Assembly (NCBI RefSeq): GCF_008365315.1
Contig: NZ_CP043506.1
Span: forward strand, 2,152,001 to 2,216,000
Direction: 5' to 3'
DNA length: 64,000 nucleotides
DNA from: Acetobacter vaccinii
GTDB taxonomy: Bacteria; Pseudomonadota; Alphaproteobacteria; Acetobacterales; Acetobacteraceae
Below are positions 62,940-64,000 of the stretch, piece by piece (the first letter of the stretch is position 1; the number at the start of each line of letters is the position of its first letter). Under the pieces are notes generated by a model. The model was not told where the DNA came from, made no database searches, and saw only the letters and a list, made by a program, of their open reading frames with translations. A program made the position numbers and the translations under genes.

Positions 62940-64000
62940 ATGAACAGCAAGACACCCTCCCGCTTTGCCAGACATTGGGGGCTGACCCGCAGGAGCCTGC
63001 TCGCCGCCGGTGTTGTAGCCCCCGTGCTGACAGCCTGTGGTGATGATGACGACAAAAAACTGATTCTGCCGGGTCATCGGACGGATATTCTGTCCTCCGG
63101 TGCAGGGCTGATGGTTGATGGGGAAGATAAAACCCCCATCACCATTCCAGCCCCGATTTCGGTGTCGCAATGGCCGATGAGCGGGCGAGTGCCTGCCCAT
63201 ACGGGTGAAAATTACGCCTGGGGCGGCCTGCACAAGCGCTGGAGCCAGAATATCGGGGCAGGTATTTCCGAGCCTGATTTTCTGGCATGGGCGGCGCTGG
63301 GCTCACTGGGGCGTGGGATCATCCCCTCCACTCCGGTGGTGCAGGACGGTCGACTGTTCATTATGGATGCACAGGGCACCGTACGGGCATTTTCCTGGCC
63401 GGGCATGCGCAAGCTGTGGTCGCTCAATCCCCGCGTCAAACATTCCCGCTCCAGCAACATCGGTGGTGGCTTGGGCGTGGATGGGGATACGCTCTATATT
63501 GTTGATGGTGTGTCCCAGACAGTGGCGGTGCATGTCGCGACCGGCAAGGTGAAGTGGCGTACCGACATTGGCACCCCAGGCCGTTCTGCCCCCACAATTG
63601 CTGAGGGGCGCGTGTTTTTTGGCACGATTGACGAGCGGTTTTTTGCCTTGGATGCCGCCACAGGCCGCCAGCTCTGGACCTATGCCGCAACCTCGGTTGA
63701 AACCACAGTGTTTGGGCAGCCCGCACCGGCTGTTGCCAATGGTGTGGTGGTGGCCGGTTTTGGCGGGGGCGATCTGGTAGCGTTCCGTGCGGAAAGTGGT
63801 GAGGTTGTCTGGAGCAACATGCTCGGCAACGTCAACAGCCAGGCCAGCACCCTTAACCTGAGCTGTGTGCGTGGCCTGCCTGTTATTGTTGGCAGTGTGA
63901 TCTATGCTGTCAGCATGGCGCAGGTGCTGACTGCGGTGGATATCCGCACCGGCCGCCGCGTGTGGGAACGTTCAGTCGCCAGCCAGAACAATATTCTATG
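62940..64000 (+). CDS. bamB: Outer-membrane assembly lipoprotein BamB-like, 5' part
   Basis: Open at the right edge; 353 codons are seen. The N-terminus has RRSLLAAG and then lipobox LTAC with Cys33, so it is exported as a lipoprotein. From about residue 95 PQQ-like beta-propeller repeats occur (TGKVKWRTDIGTPGRSAPTI, GRVFFGTIDERFFALDAATGRQLWTY, GDLVAFRAESGEVVWS, and DIRTGRRVWERSVA), each with the AxD/TGxxxW pattern. It follows the YfgM-like gene, the standard order. Confidence 0.88.
   Translation, partial: MNSKTPSRFARHWGLTRRSLLAAGVVAPVLTACGDDDDKKLILPGHRTDILSSGAGLMVDGEDKTPITIPAPISVSQWPMSGRVPAHTGENYAWGGLHKRWSQNIGAGISEPDFLAWAALGSLGRGIIPSTPVVQDGRLFIMDAQGTVRAFSWPGMRKLWSLNPRVKHSRSSNIGGGLGVDGDTLYIVDGVSQTVAVHVATGKVKWRTDIGTPGRSAPTIAEGRVFFGTIDERFFALDAATGRQLWTYAATSVETTVFGQPAPAVANGVVVAGFGGGDLVAFRAESGEVVWSNMLGNVNSQASTLNLSCVRGLPVIVGSVIYAVSMAQVLTAVDIRTGRRVWERSVASQNNIL

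Noticed and set aside
1..64000. CRISPR arrays, prophage, toxin-antitoxin or defence islands
   Set aside because: No regularly spaced direct repeats, integrase, phage structural genes, Cas proteins or defence-family motifs were found in any reading frame I examined.

Overview
This window comes from the chromosome of an acetic acid bacterium (Alphaproteobacteria, Acetobacteraceae, most likely Acetobacter or a close relative). The evidence is a bacterial pyruvate decarboxylase of the acetic-acid-bacterium type, the alphaproteobacterial run dusB-ntrB-ntrC-ntrY-ntrX-hfq-hflX, a fused ispDF, an NDUFS4-type complex I accessory subunit, a Hint-domain surface protein and a GC-rich coding style. No rRNA, CRISPR array, prophage, plasmid origin or intact insertion sequence was seen.

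Left third (1-17.0 kb) is an accessory catabolic region. Plus-strand genes 1-5810 form one tightly packed, overlapping operon: the end of hyuA, hyuB, a CYP199-like cytochrome P450, an SDR dehydrogenase and a gamma-glutamyltransferase-like hydrolase. After an AT-rich kch potassium-channel gene comes a second block (7618-17037). On the minus strand lie two tandem DUF1116 (YlbE/AllG-like) genes, a 58-aa ORF, fdrA (AllF-like), an oligopeptide-type solute-binding protein and an IclR regulator. Divergent from these are carbamate kinase, a DUF2877 (AllH-like) gene and a GlcG/HbpS-like gene. E. coli uses FdrA, YlbE, YlbF and carbamate kinase to make carbamoyl phosphate from a purine-catabolism intermediate and then ATP. 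Here the same module has no allantoin genes and sits beside hydantoinase, P450 and SDR genes, so it probably serves a different, undescribed N-carbamoyl or cyclic-ureide substrate.

17.2-27 kb is an envelope and uptake region: tonB-exbB-exbD-exbD, an aldo/keto reductase, an LLM flavin monooxygenase, a Gfo/Idh/MocA dehydrogenase, an MFS transporter and a TonB-dependent receptor. The receptor promoter and the carbamate-kinase promoter share an exact 12-bp near-palindrome at the -10 region, which links uptake to the catabolic cluster.

27.5-36 kb holds a porin-like outer-membrane protein directly before pyruvate decarboxylase, another MFS transporter, the Hint-domain protein and UDP-glucose dehydrogenase. 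36-47.8 kb is core genome: gpt, tRNA-Pro(TGG), the complex I accessory subunit, tRNA-Arg(TCT), ispDF and the nitrogen-regulation/hfq run. Both NtrC and NtrX lack a GAFTGA sigma54-contact loop. 47.8-64 kb is mostly housekeeping and envelope: clpB, sodB, a squalene/phytoene-synthase-like protein, a 3-hydroxyisobutyrate-dehydrogenase-like protein, a SulP transporter, lpxB, hisI, ygfZ, an asparagine-synthase/GT4/GT9 group, a small secreted protein, a YfgM-like protein and the start of bamB. Two intergenic regions near 53.4 and 56.3 kb contain strong unexplained RNA-like structures.
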